Assembly (NCBI GenBank): GCA_021801265.1 | Contig: JAJYYE010000001.1 | Coordinates: 620,001-684,000 of the forward strand | Source: Pseudomonadota bacterium | GTDB lineage: Bacteria > Pseudomonadota > Gammaproteobacteria > Halothiobacillales > Halothiobacillaceae | DNA: 64,000 nt | Reading direction: 5' to 3' | In this document: positions 46,934 to 56,549 of the stretch, one piece after another | How positions within the stretch are numbered: position 1 is the stretch's first letter | How the letters are laid out: every line of letters starts with the position of its first letter | Position numbers and translations under genes: made by a program | Notes under the pieces: model-generated | What the model was told of the DNA's origin: nothing | The model's database searches: none | What the model saw: the letters and a program-made list of their open reading frames with translations, nothing else

Positions 46934-47275
46934 GTGGCTACTAAAAAAACCGACATGACGTCTTTTTGTGTTTGGGCAGGGGATATTCTGGTACTGAATA
47001 TTTTGGGTACCCCCAGCGCAAAACATGATGTGATTGGCAAACCCAAGGGAAATCAGCTTAAGGTCAGTGTGACTGCTGCGCCGGTGGCCGGGAAGGCGAC
47101 CGATCATATGGTGCGTTTTTTGGCAAAAGAGTTTGGGGTCGCGGCAAGTGATATTGAGGTGGTGTTCGGGCGCTTCAACATCAACAAACAATTACGGATT
47201 AAAGCGCCGAAACGGCTGCCCGCCGTGATTGAAAAAGCGCTATCGGGTGGCCCATCTCCGGGGTCTTTGATGTGA
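46934..47275 (+). CDS. DUF167 (YggU) family protein
   Basis: This small protein of about 113 residues has the DUF167 pattern: ILGTPSAKHDVIGKPKGNQLKVSVTAAPVAGKAT (central segment, split by two loops), LAKEFGVAASDIEVVFGRF and NKQLRIKAP. Function is unknown; members are cytoplasmic. GTG 46934 is chosen for GGAG 9 bases upstream; ATG 46898 would add 12 residues but lacks a ribosome site. It is an ordinary housekeeping family sitting inside the polyene locus. Confidence 0.82.
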   Translation: MATKKTDMTSFCVWAGDILVLNILGTPSAKHDVIGKPKGNQLKVSVTAAPVAGKATDHMVRFLAKEFGVAASDIEVVFGRFNINKQLRIKAPKRLPAVIEKALSGGPSPGSLM

Positions 47276-47431
47276 TGCACCGTCACCTGTTCGCGCTAAG
47301 GCTTGAATAACCTGAATCAATAGGATCAGGCTCGACTTATTGCACTATTTTTCCTGAGTCTGGCGAGTATCATTCCGGATTCCGCTGTGCTCCATCTGAG
47401 CGACATTGCCGAATGTGAGCGCAAAGTCTTG

Positions 47432-48076
47432 TTAGCGCGGCGGATCAATTTTCCCGGTTACGCTGCCGTTGCAGCGAAACCAGCCGGCCACACTCAGCCT
47501 GGGGTGTTGGGTCGGCAAGACTTCATGCGGGATTTGTTCGCTCATAAAGACAACCAGTTTGCCCAGCTCTGGGCGAATTTCCACCTGTTTTTTTGCGGTA
47601 TCTTCGGGATAAATCACGAGCTCGCCACCCCAATCGGTCTGCCAGTCCGGGTTTAAGTACAGTACGGTTGAAACCATTCGATTTGCCTGTCCGCGAAAGC
47701 TATCACAGTGTTTTTTATAAAATCCGCCGGGTTTGTACACGGCAAAATGGCCTTCATATTCAAACAGCCCCAAAAACAACGCGCGATTGAGTTGCTGTTG
47801 GAGTTCGGCCATTTGGTCGAGATAGATTTTTTGTGCGCGTGTCGCGCCATCGAGCCATTTGATTTCATCGCGGCGAATCGCGGTGTTGACGTGGTGAATC
47901 TCGCCGCGACCTACGCCGGCTCTTCGTAAGCTCCCCTCGCACGCGTGATGCTCGGCTTCGCTGAGCAACGCCTGACACAAGGCATCCGTGACGGCATGGG
48001 GCCATTCAAACCAACCCTGCTCGACCAATGCGTCGGCGAGTTGATCGAACCGGGTGGGGGTGAGTTTCAGCGTCAT
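47432..48076 (-). CDS. 2OG-Fe(II) oxygenase (prolyl-4-hydroxylase-like)
   Basis: This 214-residue protein has the double-stranded beta-helix iron site: H123-x-D125 in YKKHCDSF, H184 in QIPHEV and R193 (2-oxoglutarate) in HPRLSVAGWFR. The VSTVLYLNPDW and GGELVIYP strands match the SM-20/prolyl hydroxylase-like branch. The substrate is unknown. It converges with DUF167 and is separated from the polyene block by 232 bases, so it may not belong to it. Confidence 0.88.
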   Translation of the reverse strand: MTLKLTPTRFDQLADALVEQGWFEWPHAVTDALCQALLSEAEHHACEGSLRRAGVGRGEIHHVNTAIRRDEIKWLDGATRAQKIYLDQMAELQQQLNRALFLGLFEYEGHFAVYKPGGFYKKHCDSFRGQANRMVSTVLYLNPDWQTDWGGELVIYPEDTAKKQVEIRPELGKLVVFMSEQIPHEVLPTQHPRLSVAGWFRCNGSVTGKIDPPR

Positions 48077-48308
48077 GAATGAATTCTTTTGAGATGATGA
48101 AAATATACAAGGGGGTCAGACGCGATTTACGCTATTCCGCGCACGGTATTTGCACACCACGCCGAGTATGCCGGTGGGGGCAAGACCGCTCGGTTATCCA
48201 CTCATGGGCGGGCAAACCGTTGGCAATACCACACCGAGTCATGGTTTAAGGGCAAATTGAGCGGAATATGCTCTGCGCGAGCCCCTCTGGCACCGGAACA
48301 CCGCTTCA

Positions 48309-48767
48309 TCACGCATCCAGAATCACGCTGGCTTCGCCTTCAAGCAAGAGATGATGCCCGCAGCGCACTTCAAAGCCATAACGCACCACCCGGGCATCAC
48401 CCATGATTCGTTCTGCCCTCACGGTCAGCTTTTCGGTGCAGTCGTCCAGCCGTTCGGCGTGCAGGGCGATGCGCTGTACGCGGGTGATCATGCCTTTTTT
48501 GGGCGCGGTGTGGCCGTCGGCAAGCAGGGCGCCGTGCACGGCCATGGCTTGCGCGGCGTATTCGATACCGAGGGCGGCACCGAGTCGGCCATTGCGCCGC
48601 AACGGGTTATCCGGCGCGCGGTGGCTGGTGGCGGCGCACTCGATGCGGTGCTCATCCCATTGCGTCACCCGATCGAGCAGACACATGGTGCCCTGATGCG
48701 GGATGCGTGCGGCGATGCCGGCGTGATCCAGCATTCCCTCCTTTGAGTATGCATCGCCTTGGGTCAT
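48309..48767 (-). CDS. Hotdog-fold 3-hydroxyacyl-ACP dehydratase (ApeP type)
   Basis: This 152-residue protein has the hotdog dehydratase pattern: IPHQGTMCLLDRV with the catalytic His, a short LGAALGIEYAAQAMAVHGAL helix with Glu, and HHLLLEGEASVIL. It should remove water from each 3-hydroxyacyl intermediate to leave the conjugated double bond. It overlaps the MMPL exporter gene by 4 bases and is last in the 56.8-48.3 kb minus block. A second hotdog domain is fused to the ligase at 52652. Confidence 0.9.
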   Translation of the reverse strand: MTQGDAYSKEGMLDHAGIAARIPHQGTMCLLDRVTQWDEHRIECAATSHRAPDNPLRRNGRLGAALGIEYAAQAMAVHGALLADGHTAPKKGMITRVQRIALHAERLDDCTEKLTVRAERIMGDARVVRYGFEVRCGHHLLLEGEASVILDA

Positions 48768-51145
48768 GCCGCCGCCGGGGGTTGGTCGGTTTTTGCGAAC
48801 GCTGCCGAAACCATCAAGGCCAGAATTGCACCGGGCGCGACGGTGCTGCCAAAGGCATGCAAAATCGGTAATTGCGAGAAGGCGAGTGTGCCGAAGGCGA
48901 TGACGGTGGTGAGGTTGGCCAAGGCGAGCGAGGCCAATGTCTGGTGATCCGGCGCTTTGCCCTGATTGAAAAACAGGGCGTAATTGGAGCCAATCGCGAC
49001 GATGAGCAGCAAGCCCACGAGATTTAACATATTGAGCTTCTCACCCGTGAGGTTCAGTCCCGCCATGACGAGAATCACGGCAATCAATAAGGGCAGCAGC
49101 ACGCGCAGCAATCGTGCCGGGCTTCTCAATACGAAACCCAGTACCACAACGATGGCGAGCAACCCGGCGAGTGACAGCGCGATGGTATTATTGAGATAGC
49201 CATTAAACAGGCGCGTGGATTCTGTATCCTTGTCGATCAACAGTGCGTTGGGCACGCCGCTGGCCGCCATGGCCCGTGTTAGGGCAGCCGTGATGTGCTG
49301 CGGTTTGAGGGCGTCTTCGTCTGGGGTGTGCAGCCGAATCAACGCGAGCCACTGATCGTTTTGCGGTTGCAGCAGGGCATGAATTGCGAGGCCGAACGAG
49401 GTGCCGTTCAGGTCATCGGGCTTGAGCGGCGCTTGTTGGCGAGCCTGCTCGACGGCATCAATGAACGGTGCGAGCTTGGCGGCCTGAATCGGCAACCCCT
49501 CGACGGCGGCATGCAGGTTCTGCGTGAGCGTGGCGCGATCGGGTAAGGCTTGCTGGCGGGCGCGCTGGGTTGCTTCACTCGGCAGGAATTTGGCGGGGCT
49601 GTCGAAGCTCGTGAGTACGCCCTGTTCGACGAGTGGCGTCAGGGCGGCATCAAGGCGTTCTGCCGCTACCAGGGCCGCTTGCTGGGTTTGGGCTGTGGTC
49701 GCGATAAAATAGCGTGCATCACCGGCGCTCATGTCCGTGCGAAGTTCATCATCCACGGCTTTGGCCTGAGCTGAAATTGGGCTCAGGCCAGATAAACCCG
49801 TCTGCCAAATCGAACCATGCCGCGCGATGAGCAACACCAAACCCGCCAGCGCCAGCACCACAAACCCCCAGCGCAATAGTTGCAGGCCACGAAATACGGG
49901 CGCAAGCCCGCGGCCCAATCCGGCCAGCGAATGCCGATTGAGCCGTGCGGTACCCAGATGCGGCAGCACAAATCGGGTAACCAGCGCGGCGGTCAGCAAA
50001 CCGGCGATGGAATAGAGCCCAATTTGCGCCAAGCCTGGAAAACCTGAAAACAGAAGCGCGGCAAAGCCGGTCACCGAGGTGAGCACGCCTAGGCGGATCG
50101 TGGGCCAGAAGCGTTCCATGCCCGCTGTTGGGTTGCCGTGTTCGGATTCGTTTTGCGTCTGGATGAAGTAATAAATCGAGTAGTCGATGGCTTCGCCAAT
50201 CAAGGTGGTGCCAAACCCGATGGTGATGCCATGCACCGTACCAAACCCGAGGCTGACCGTCGCAATCGCCACGGCGATGCCCGTCAGTACCGGCAACAGG
50301 CCCAGCACCAGCAGGGATACCGAGCGGTACACCAGCAGAAGCAACAGCATAATGGCGACGCTGCCGATGATGCTGAAGCGTTCCACGTCCGCCTTAATCA
50401 AACGGCGAGAATCCACCGAAAACACCGGTGCGCCGGAAACCATCAAGCGCAGCGGTGCCATCGCCGGGTTTGAGGTGATGAGGGCGGCAAAATCGGCATG
50501 CACTTGCGCTAACGCCTTGGCCATGGCATCGGTATCGGCACCGGCATCGCGGGTTTGCAACATCAGCAGGGCCCGCGCGCCGGTGGGCGATACCCAAGCC
50601 CCGTTCTGGCTGCGTGGGGCATGATCCTGTCCGAGCTGATTCACGATGGTGAAGGTTTCGCCGGTAGGATCGCGGGTGAAGATCTTTTGCGAAAACAGCC
50701 CGAACGGCGAGGCCAGGAGATCGATGCCGTTGGCGATGGCATCGTGCAGGCCCGTGGGGCTGAACTGTTGCGCTGTCACGGCGGGACTCAGTAGATAGCG
50801 ATGATCGAACAAGAGCGCTTCATCGGCGCTGCGGGTAGGCGCATTGCCGTTGCGCACCAGGGTAAATAACTCTGATTGCCGCAAGGTGGTGCCGAGCGCT
50901 TTGGAGGCCTCGGCACGCGTGCGTGCATCACCGCCTTCAATGCCGATCAGGATCATGCGTGAAATGGCGCCATTCTTGATTTGATCGACTAAAAACGCCT
51001 GCTCTGGGGTTGGGTTCGATGGCAGAAACGCGGACATATCTGCCGTGAAGCGGGTGTGCAGAATCACGGTAATGCTTAAGACCAAAATCAGCAGCCACAG
51101 GCCGATGACAGGTACACGCCGTTCGAAAGCAGGGTAGCGGTTCAT
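48764..51145 (-). CDS. MMPL/RND-family exporter of the polyene locus
   Basis: This 793-residue protein has about twelve TM helices in two halves, each with a large outer domain after the first helix, and the RND-like helices FSIIGSVAIMLLLLLVYRSV and MLNLVGLLLIVAIGSNYALF. The FGTTLIGEAIDYSIYYFIQT segment carries the acidic residues expected for proton coupling. Such MMPL proteins are encoded in aryl-polyene clusters and likely move the lipid-linked pigment to the outer leaflet. It overlaps the LolA-like gene by 4 bases. Confidence 0.92.
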   Translation of the reverse strand: MNRYPAFERRVPVIGLWLLILVLSITVILHTRFTADMSAFLPSNPTPEQAFLVDQIKNGAISRMILIGIEGGDARTRAEASKALGTTLRQSELFTLVRNGNAPTRSADEALLFDHRYLLSPAVTAQQFSPTGLHDAIANGIDLLASPFGLFSQKIFTRDPTGETFTIVNQLGQDHAPRSQNGAWVSPTGARALLMLQTRDAGADTDAMAKALAQVHADFAALITSNPAMAPLRLMVSGAPVFSVDSRRLIKADVERFSIIGSVAIMLLLLLVYRSVSLLVLGLLPVLTGIAVAIATVSLGFGTVHGITIGFGTTLIGEAIDYSIYYFIQTQNESEHGNPTAGMERFWPTIRLGVLTSVTGFAALLFSGFPGLAQIGLYSIAGLLTAALVTRFVLPHLGTARLNRHSLAGLGRGLAPVFRGLQLLRWGFVVLALAGLVLLIARHGSIWQTGLSGLSPISAQAKAVDDELRTDMSAGDARYFIATTAQTQQAALVAAERLDAALTPLVEQGVLTSFDSPAKFLPSEATQRARQQALPDRATLTQNLHAAVEGLPIQAAKLAPFIDAVEQARQQAPLKPDDLNGTSFGLAIHALLQPQNDQWLALIRLHTPDEDALKPQHITAALTRAMAASGVPNALLIDKDTESTRLFNGYLNNTIALSLAGLLAIVVVLGFVLRSPARLLRVLLPLLIAVILVMAGLNLTGEKLNMLNLVGLLLIVAIGSNYALFFNQGKAPDHQTLASLALANLTTVIAFGTLAFSQLPILHAFGSTVAPGAILALMVSAAFAKTDQPPAAA

Positions 51146-51735
51146 GGGGCGGAAGGCGAGGCGGGTCGGATCGTCATCACCGAGCGGTCGCCATTGGTTT
51201 GATCATATTCGATCATCTGCACGCTATCGCCAGCGCCGGTGACACTAATGTTTTTAATCAGGCTCGCGATCCGCGTATCCGTGGGTAAGAGCAGCAGCGT
51301 CCAATGTGCAGGGTCGCCGCTGAGTTCGAGCGCATAGCTTTGTTTCAAAATCGCCGCGTTGCCGGTGAGCAGCCCGCGCATGCTGTTGGCATAGGCGGTG
51401 GCTTCCGGGTGCTCGGCCAAATGTAGCGTATAGGTTTGACCTTGGCGCGTGTAGGTGAGCACCGCGTCTTGAATGATCATCACCTCATCGCGCGGCGCGG
51501 TGGTGTGCTTTTCCAGATAATCCGGCGGGCGGAACGTGAGTTTGCCTTCTGACAGGAGCGGGGTATCGAGCACGCCAATGAATTTTTCTTCCGTGAAGCG
51601 CGCCGCACTCTGACGGTGATTCGCCACCGATTGCAGCACCGTTGCGGTACTCCAACTTGTCGGTGGCTCAGCGGTCGCCCGCAATGGCCAGAAAAACCAT
51701 GCCAACAAAAATATCAACAACCATCGACGCATCAT
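51142..51735 (-). CDS. LolA-like periplasmic carrier of the polyene locus
   Basis: This protein of about 197 residues has a signal peptide (RRWLLIFLLAWFFWPLRATAEP) and a LolA-type half-barrel (VANHRQSAARFTEEKFIGVLD; GKLTFRPPDYLEKHTTAPRDEV). It likely carries the polyene lipid across the periplasm between the MMPL exporter and the outer membrane. ATG 51735 overlaps the upstream acyltransferase stop by 4 bases; an open frame before it is not homologous. It is distinct from the housekeeping LolA, as aryl-polyene clusters bring their own. Confidence 0.88.
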   Translation of the reverse strand: MMRRWLLIFLLAWFFWPLRATAEPPTSWSTATVLQSVANHRQSAARFTEEKFIGVLDTPLLSEGKLTFRPPDYLEKHTTAPRDEVMIIQDAVLTYTRQGQTYTLHLAEHPEATAYANSMRGLLTGNAAILKQSYALELSGDPAHWTLLLLPTDTRIASLIKNISVTGAGDSVQMIEYDQTNGDRSVMTIRPASPSAP

Positions 51736-52655
51736 GCAGCGGGCTCTCTCTTGTGTGACGATGGCGGCGGCGCCCAGAAATCGTAAAAATTGAACCAATT
51801 GTAGGGTGCTGAACGACAAAGCGATTCCAAAATTTTCACATAATGATCTTGCGCGCTCATGATGGCCTCATTGCGATCAGCGCGCGCGGTTTCGCTAAAA
51901 TCCGCCAGTTGCTCGAAGTGCACGCGATACCGGTTGCCGCCCAAATACAACCCTGCCATAAAATACACCGGCTTTTTCAGCAAGGCCGCCACGCGAAACG
52001 GGCCGAGCGCAAACGCGGCGGGTGCACCCAAAAACAGGCATTTGCGCAGAATATCTTGCGGCAAACTGCGATCGGCGAGCATCCCGACGAGATGGCCCGT
52101 TTCGAGCCGGGATTGCGCCGTCAGCATCGAATCCACCTGCCCCAGCGGGATGATGTCGTCTACGGCCTCGGGGTCGACCAGCGCGAGTAGCGCATTAATT
52201 TTCCGAGCATTTTCCGGGTACATCAACATGCTCACACGGCGCTTGGCGTTGACCTTGCCCACCGAACGCAAGGCTTCAAAGCTGCCAAAATGCGCGCCGA
52301 TCACAATCGCACCCTGCGGTGAATCGAATAATTCTTGATTGACGAATTCGATCTCAAACAGATCATGGCGGCGGTCGAGCAGATATACCCGATCATGTAC
52401 GGTGCTGGCAAACGCAAAAAAATGCCGGAACACCTCGATGCCCTGAGCCGGGCGACCAAAAATGCGTGCGAGATAAGTTTGCGAGGCGCGGCGGGCGGCG
52501 GGTACAAACAACAAGAAATACAGCGCGATGGGATACAAAACCCATCGGCTCAGCCGCCGCCCCAAATGTCGCGAGAGCCACAGCATCAGTCGCAGCATGA
52601 ATTGGCTGCCGCGTTCGGGGCGGCCTTGCCACGTTGCATTCGCGGGGTTGCTCAT
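51732..52655 (-). CDS. LpxL/HtrB-like acyltransferase of the polyene locus
   Basis: This 307-residue protein has an N-terminal TM region, the acyltransferase motif GAHFGSFEA (HX4E) and the LVGMLADRSL segment of LpxL-type lysophospholipid acyltransferases. It likely attaches the aryl-polyene chain to a lipid at the inner membrane. It overlaps both the ligase-hotdog gene and the LolA-like gene by 4 bases. Confidence 0.9.
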   Translation of the reverse strand: MSNPANATWQGRPERGSQFMLRLMLWLSRHLGRRLSRWVLYPIALYFLLFVPAARRASQTYLARIFGRPAQGIEVFRHFFAFASTVHDRVYLLDRRHDLFEIEFVNQELFDSPQGAIVIGAHFGSFEALRSVGKVNAKRRVSMLMYPENARKINALLALVDPEAVDDIIPLGQVDSMLTAQSRLETGHLVGMLADRSLPQDILRKCLFLGAPAAFALGPFRVAALLKKPVYFMAGLYLGGNRYRVHFEQLADFSETARADRNEAIMSAQDHYVKILESLCRSAPYNWFNFYDFWAPPPSSHKREPAA

Positions 52656-54310
52656 ACCTCAATCCCCTTGGACCGGCTCACGGCGCCGGTGACTGCCACC
52701 CCGTCGGCCATTCGCACAGAAAACGCGCAGCGATCGGTATCGGCAGAAAGATCCAGTGACACCTGGGCATCGGGCAATACCGGCTGCAAGAACTTGGCCT
52801 GTTCGATGCGCAAACCGGCGGGCGAAACACGCCAGTGGGTGGCGACGCGCTCGACGACCCAATCGAGCAGCAAGGCACCCGGCACAAGGGGGTGTCCCGG
52901 AAAATGCCCCGCGAACACGGGGTGGGCCGCCGGGATATGCCAGGTCGTTTGCGTCTTGGGTGCCGTGGCGGCGAGATGCCGATCAAATACCGCCTGCAAG
53001 GCCATTTGGGGTAATTTCCCGGTCACGTTGTACGGCAAGGTGTCGACTCGAATCAGCGGCCTGGGCAGGAATACCGGGTCCAGCCGTTCGCGCAGGGCCG
53101 CCATGATTTCTGCGCCGGTGCGGTTGGGCGCAATGACCAGCGCACACAGGCGCGTAATGGCGCGCTGCGTATGGGCCGCCTTGGGCAGAAAAAACACGCC
53201 GTCGGCCACGTCGTCGATGGCCTTGAGTTGGGCGGTCAAATAATTGAGTGAGCTGCGTTTGCCGGCCATATTGACCTGATCGGCGACGCGTCCGAGCAGG
53301 TAAAACCGTCCATCGGGGGCAATCTGCACGCGGTCCGATAACATCACCGGTACTTCGATATGCCCACCTGCGGCGATAAATAATGCGTCGTCCAGACTCG
53401 CTGGGGCAGGCGTGAGTTGAATGCCGGGAAACAATGTCCAAGTCGCCGATTGCGTCGGGCGGCGCGTGGCGATCTGGCCGGTTTCCGTGCTGCCATAAAT
53501 CTCAAACAGCAGTGCACCGGTAGTGGCTTCGGCACGCGCGGCGAGTTCGAGCGAGAGCGGTGCCGTGGCCAGCAGCAGCCGGTCAATTTTGGGAATCGGG
53601 ATGTCTGCATCCAGCAGGGCCTGCAGGTGAAATGGCGTTGTGACCAGCATGCGCGGCTCGGGCATGGCATCGAGCGCGGCCACGATATCCGCCGGATAAA
53701 ACGGTTTGCCCGACCACAGCGGGCAGCGGCCGATCAGGCACAAGAGCACCGTCGATTCAAAGCCGAACATGTGCTGCGGCGGCACGGTACCGACAAGACT
53801 CATCGGTTGCGCATCGAGCCCGAGTTGGCGCGCCCCGGCCTGGATATTCTGCACCAGCTTGTCCCAGGATTTGACATGCGGCACCGGCAAGCCGGTCGAA
53901 CCGGAGGTGAACACCCGTGCCACCACATGCGCCGCCGCTACCTGCGGCAGGGTTTCAGCGAGGGGCAAATCGCGGGGGTATTCCTGATACCCAAAATGGG
54001 CATAAGGGAACGGCCAATCATCGTGATCGTGCAGGCAAAGCGCATGGGGTGCATCGGCAAAGATTTGGCGCAATGTTTCCTCGGTATAGGTCGAGGGCAG
54101 AAGATTGGTTTTCCCCGCCAGAATCGCGGCCGCAAAGCCCACCATGAAGCGGTAGCGATCCTGGCAGATATTCACGATGGGATCGTGCGTGCCCAACTGT
54201 GCGGCCAACGCGTGAGCATCGCGGATAAACTGCCCGACCATCACGGCGCCCGTGGGCCGATAAAACATTTTCTGCCGCAGATCAGCGTACACAAGCGGGA
54301 GCGATATCAT
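52652..54310 (-). CDS. AMP-dependent ligase fused to a hotdog dehydratase domain
   Basis: This 552-residue protein combines two functions. Residues about 20-440 are an adenylate-forming ligase: P-loop TSGSTGLPVPHVK, YGSTETGQ, LLGRVADQVNMAGKR and the TGKLP Lys near the C-terminal subdomain. After a linker near residue 445, the last 100 residues form a FabZ-like hotdog with HPVFAGHFPGHPLVPGALLLD, where the usual Glu is replaced by Asp. In Ape clusters ligase and thioester dehydratase are often separate genes. I infer that it activates the hydroxybenzoate starter onto an ACP and helps dehydration. It lies between the COG4648 and acyltransferase genes. Confidence 0.9.
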   Translation of the reverse strand: MISLPLVYADLRQKMFYRPTGAVMVGQFIRDAHALAAQLGTHDPIVNICQDRYRFMVGFAAAILAGKTNLLPSTYTEETLRQIFADAPHALCLHDHDDWPFPYAHFGYQEYPRDLPLAETLPQVAAAHVVARVFTSGSTGLPVPHVKSWDKLVQNIQAGARQLGLDAQPMSLVGTVPPQHMFGFESTVLLCLIGRCPLWSGKPFYPADIVAALDAMPEPRMLVTTPFHLQALLDADIPIPKIDRLLLATAPLSLELAARAEATTGALLFEIYGSTETGQIATRRPTQSATWTLFPGIQLTPAPASLDDALFIAAGGHIEVPVMLSDRVQIAPDGRFYLLGRVADQVNMAGKRSSLNYLTAQLKAIDDVADGVFFLPKAAHTQRAITRLCALVIAPNRTGAEIMAALRERLDPVFLPRPLIRVDTLPYNVTGKLPQMALQAVFDRHLAATAPKTQTTWHIPAAHPVFAGHFPGHPLVPGALLLDWVVERVATHWRVSPAGLRIEQAKFLQPVLPDAQVSLDLSADTDRCAFSVRMADGVAVTGAVSRSKGIEV

Positions 54311-54319
54311 CGTATGGGG

Positions 54320-54994
54320 CTAGGGTTCAGGGTGCGTGACGGGCTGACGACGGGCCAGCGCCGCGCGACGATAGGCACGAAACGCACTCATCGGGCCCAG
54401 TTGATCTTCCGGAGGCAGCACGCGGCGACGCACCAGATATTCAACGCCGAACATCAGCACGAGAAACGGCAGGGTCAGGGTATTGGCAAAAACCGACCAC
54501 ACCAGGATGGGCACGAACAGATACAACAGCACCGAAGTGAAGGCCATGATGAAGAAAAATGCAGTCCAGGCCTGGGTAACGCGGGTGGTGTAGCGCACCA
54601 GCAGGGGGTTCATGTGGGGGTGAAGTACGCCGGCAAAACGGGTACACACCGATTCGCGATCCTGGCGCAGGCTCTGGCCGAACCAGAACCCCAGCACCAG
54701 ATTTGCCGTGACGTGTTGCAGCAGATAAATCAGGCTGATCCGGGTTTGCAGTTGCGGTAACAGCATCAGCGCGCCGCCGATTATCAAGGCCGCCGTCAGC
54801 AAGGCCATGTTTTTGCCGAATGTCCGCCACAACACATCCAGCGTAATCAGGGTGATGGGTAAAAAGGCCAGGGCTACCAGCGGGCCGGAAATCCGATCTT
54901 TCGGACTCAAAAAATTCGCCAGCAGCACATCAAGCCCAAGCAGGAGCAAAATCAGAATACCCTTGATACGGCCAATGCGCTCGGAGCAAATCAT
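54320..54994 (-). CDS. COG4648-type membrane protein of the polyene locus
   Basis: This 224-residue protein has about six TM helices, beginning GILILLLLGLDVLLANFLSP and ending in a basic tail (FRAYRRAALARRQ). It resembles the predicted membrane protein (COG4648) present in aryl-polyene clusters between an ACP gene and the ligase gene. No catalytic motif is seen, so its role is unknown. Confidence 0.82.
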   Translation of the reverse strand: MICSERIGRIKGILILLLLGLDVLLANFLSPKDRISGPLVALAFLPITLITLDVLWRTFGKNMALLTAALIIGGALMLLPQLQTRISLIYLLQHVTANLVLGFWFGQSLRQDRESVCTRFAGVLHPHMNPLLVRYTTRVTQAWTAFFFIMAFTSVLLYLFVPILVWSVFANTLTLPFLVLMFGVEYLVRRRVLPPEDQLGPMSAFRAYRRAALARRQPVTHPEP

Positions 54995-55002
54995 GAGGCG
55001 GC

Positions 55003-55272
55003 CTATTTGGTGCGATGGTCGGTAATGTGCTGCACCAGATAACGCAGCGAGGAGAAAATCCGCGTGTTGTCTTCATCGTCGCTGCGCAGGGCAAAACCGT
55101 AGCGTTTGGAGACCATCATCGCAATTTCCAGAATGTCGATGGAGTCGAGCCCCAGTCCTTGGCCGAACAGCGGCGCATCGGCATCAATATCCGCCGCGCT
55201 GACCTCTAAATTCAGGCCATCGACGATCAGGTTGGCCACTTCATCCACCAGTTCTTGGGTTGTATCTGTCAT
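55003..55272 (-). CDS. Acyl carrier protein of the polyene locus (second)
   Basis: This 89-residue ACP has the phosphopantetheine Ser in GLGLDSIDILEIAMM, with flanking acidic helices. ATG 55272 is preferred over 55290 because AGGG lies 10 bases upstream and the first six codons of the longer form are unlike the family. The C-terminal helix (SSLRYLVQHITDH) is slightly basic. It sits 8 bases before the COG4648 gene. Confidence 0.92.
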   Translation of the reverse strand: MTDTTQELVDEVANLIVDGLNLEVSAADIDADAPLFGQGLGLDSIDILEIAMMVSKRYGFALRSDDEDNTRIFSSLRYLVQHITDHRTK

Positions 55273-55304
55273 TTCAATTGATCCCTGCATATTTTTTTGG
55301 CGAA

Positions 55305-56549
55305 TTAAACCGGATTAAACGCTTTGAATGCAAGTACGGCATTACTGCCGCCAAACGCAAACGCGCTGCATAACGCCGCGCTCAAGCCGGTACCGCGTTG
55401 CGCATGGGTGATGTGCCGTACCCCGGCGCAGAGTGGGTCGATGATACCCAGATGCGCGGTAGGCGGAATCGCATCCTGCTGCAGTGCCAACACGGTGATT
55501 AAGGCTTCAATCGCCCCGGTCGCGCCCATCGCATGGCCGTGCATCGATTTGGTCGCACTCACGGCCAAGTGTTCAGCCTGCGCGCCAAATACGGTTTTTA
55601 GGGCCCGGATTTCCGTGGGGTCGCCTTCGCGGGTGGCGGTACCGTGGGCATTCACATAGCCAATCGCTTCGGGCGCAAAACCGGCCTGATCGAGTGCTTG
55701 GCGTAGCGCACGCACCTGACCGTGTTCCTCCGGGCGCACGAGATGGGTGTGATCACAACTTGCGCCATAACCCACCATTTCCGCCAGAATTGCCGCACCG
55801 CGCGCCATGGCGTGATCCCAGTCTTCGAGCACCAGTGCCGCTGCGCCTTCGGCCAGTACCAAGCCGCGCCGCTCGGCATGAAACGGTCGGCAGGCACGAT
55901 ACGCCGTTTCCACATCGCCCGGTGCCAGTACGCGCATCGCTTCCCAGGCGCGCACCACGCCATAGGCCAGCGGCGCGTCGGAGCCGCCGGCCAGCATGAT
56001 GTCCGCATCGCCATGACGGATGCGATGAAATGCTTCACCGATCGCCACCGCTGCCGACGCACAGGCCACGGTATAGGTCAAACAGGAGTTACCCAGCCCC
56101 AGCGCAATACCGATGTGCGCCGAGGCGGCATTGTTCATGCCTTTTATGACCGCCGTCGGGGGTAAGCGCTCCTGGCCGTTGAGCCACAAATCGCGATAAC
56201 TTTTTTCAAAAACCAGCGTGCCGCCGAGCGCTGTACCCCAGGCCACACCCGCAGCAGGGTTATCGGCACTGCGTGCCAGACCTGCGTGATCCCAGGCCTC
56301 TAGTGCCGCCACCATGCCCAGTTGGGCAAAGCGATCCATCGTGCCGAGCACAGGCCTGGGGATGCGGTCGGTGGGTTCAAACTGGGTGCACCGTACCGCA
56401 GGCAGGGATAGTCCGTGCGGTTTATCGTCGGTTTCATAGTGCGTGACGGCCGACTCTCCAGCCAGCATCCGCTGGAAAAAATCCTGTGTCGAGCCGCCAA
56501 ACGGGCTGACCATGCCCAGACCCGTGATGGCAACCCGCCGAGGCATCAT
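55305..56549 (-). CDS. FabF-like beta-ketoacyl-ACP synthase of the polyene locus (second)
   Basis: This 414-residue ketosynthase has a full Cys-His-His triad: C163 in TVACASAAVA, H302 in NAHGTAT, H339 in SMHGHAMGATG. It is closer to FabF (MPRRVAITGLGMVSPFG) than the ketosynthase at 43398, which is the aryl-polyene elongation type. It may start or prime the chain. It lies between the two ACP genes, sharing one base with the first ACP stop. Confidence 0.93.
   Translation of the reverse strand: MMPRRVAITGLGMVSPFGGSTQDFFQRMLAGESAVTHYETDDKPHGLSLPAVRCTQFEPTDRIPRPVLGTMDRFAQLGMVAALEAWDHAGLARSADNPAAGVAWGTALGGTLVFEKSYRDLWLNGQERLPPTAVIKGMNNAASAHIGIALGLGNSCLTYTVACASAAVAIGEAFHRIRHGDADIMLAGGSDAPLAYGVVRAWEAMRVLAPGDVETAYRACRPFHAERRGLVLAEGAAALVLEDWDHAMARGAAILAEMVGYGASCDHTHLVRPEEHGQVRALRQALDQAGFAPEAIGYVNAHGTATREGDPTEIRALKTVFGAQAEHLAVSATKSMHGHAMGATGAIEALITVLALQQDAIPPTAHLGIIDPLCAGVRHITHAQRGTGLSAALCSAFAFGGSNAVLAFKAFNPV

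Noticed and set aside
53417-54760. A 447-codon open frame on the strand opposite the ligase-hotdog and COG4648 genes
   Set aside because: It is the antisense shadow of two well-supported genes, with Arg/His/Gln-rich composition and no recognisable motif.
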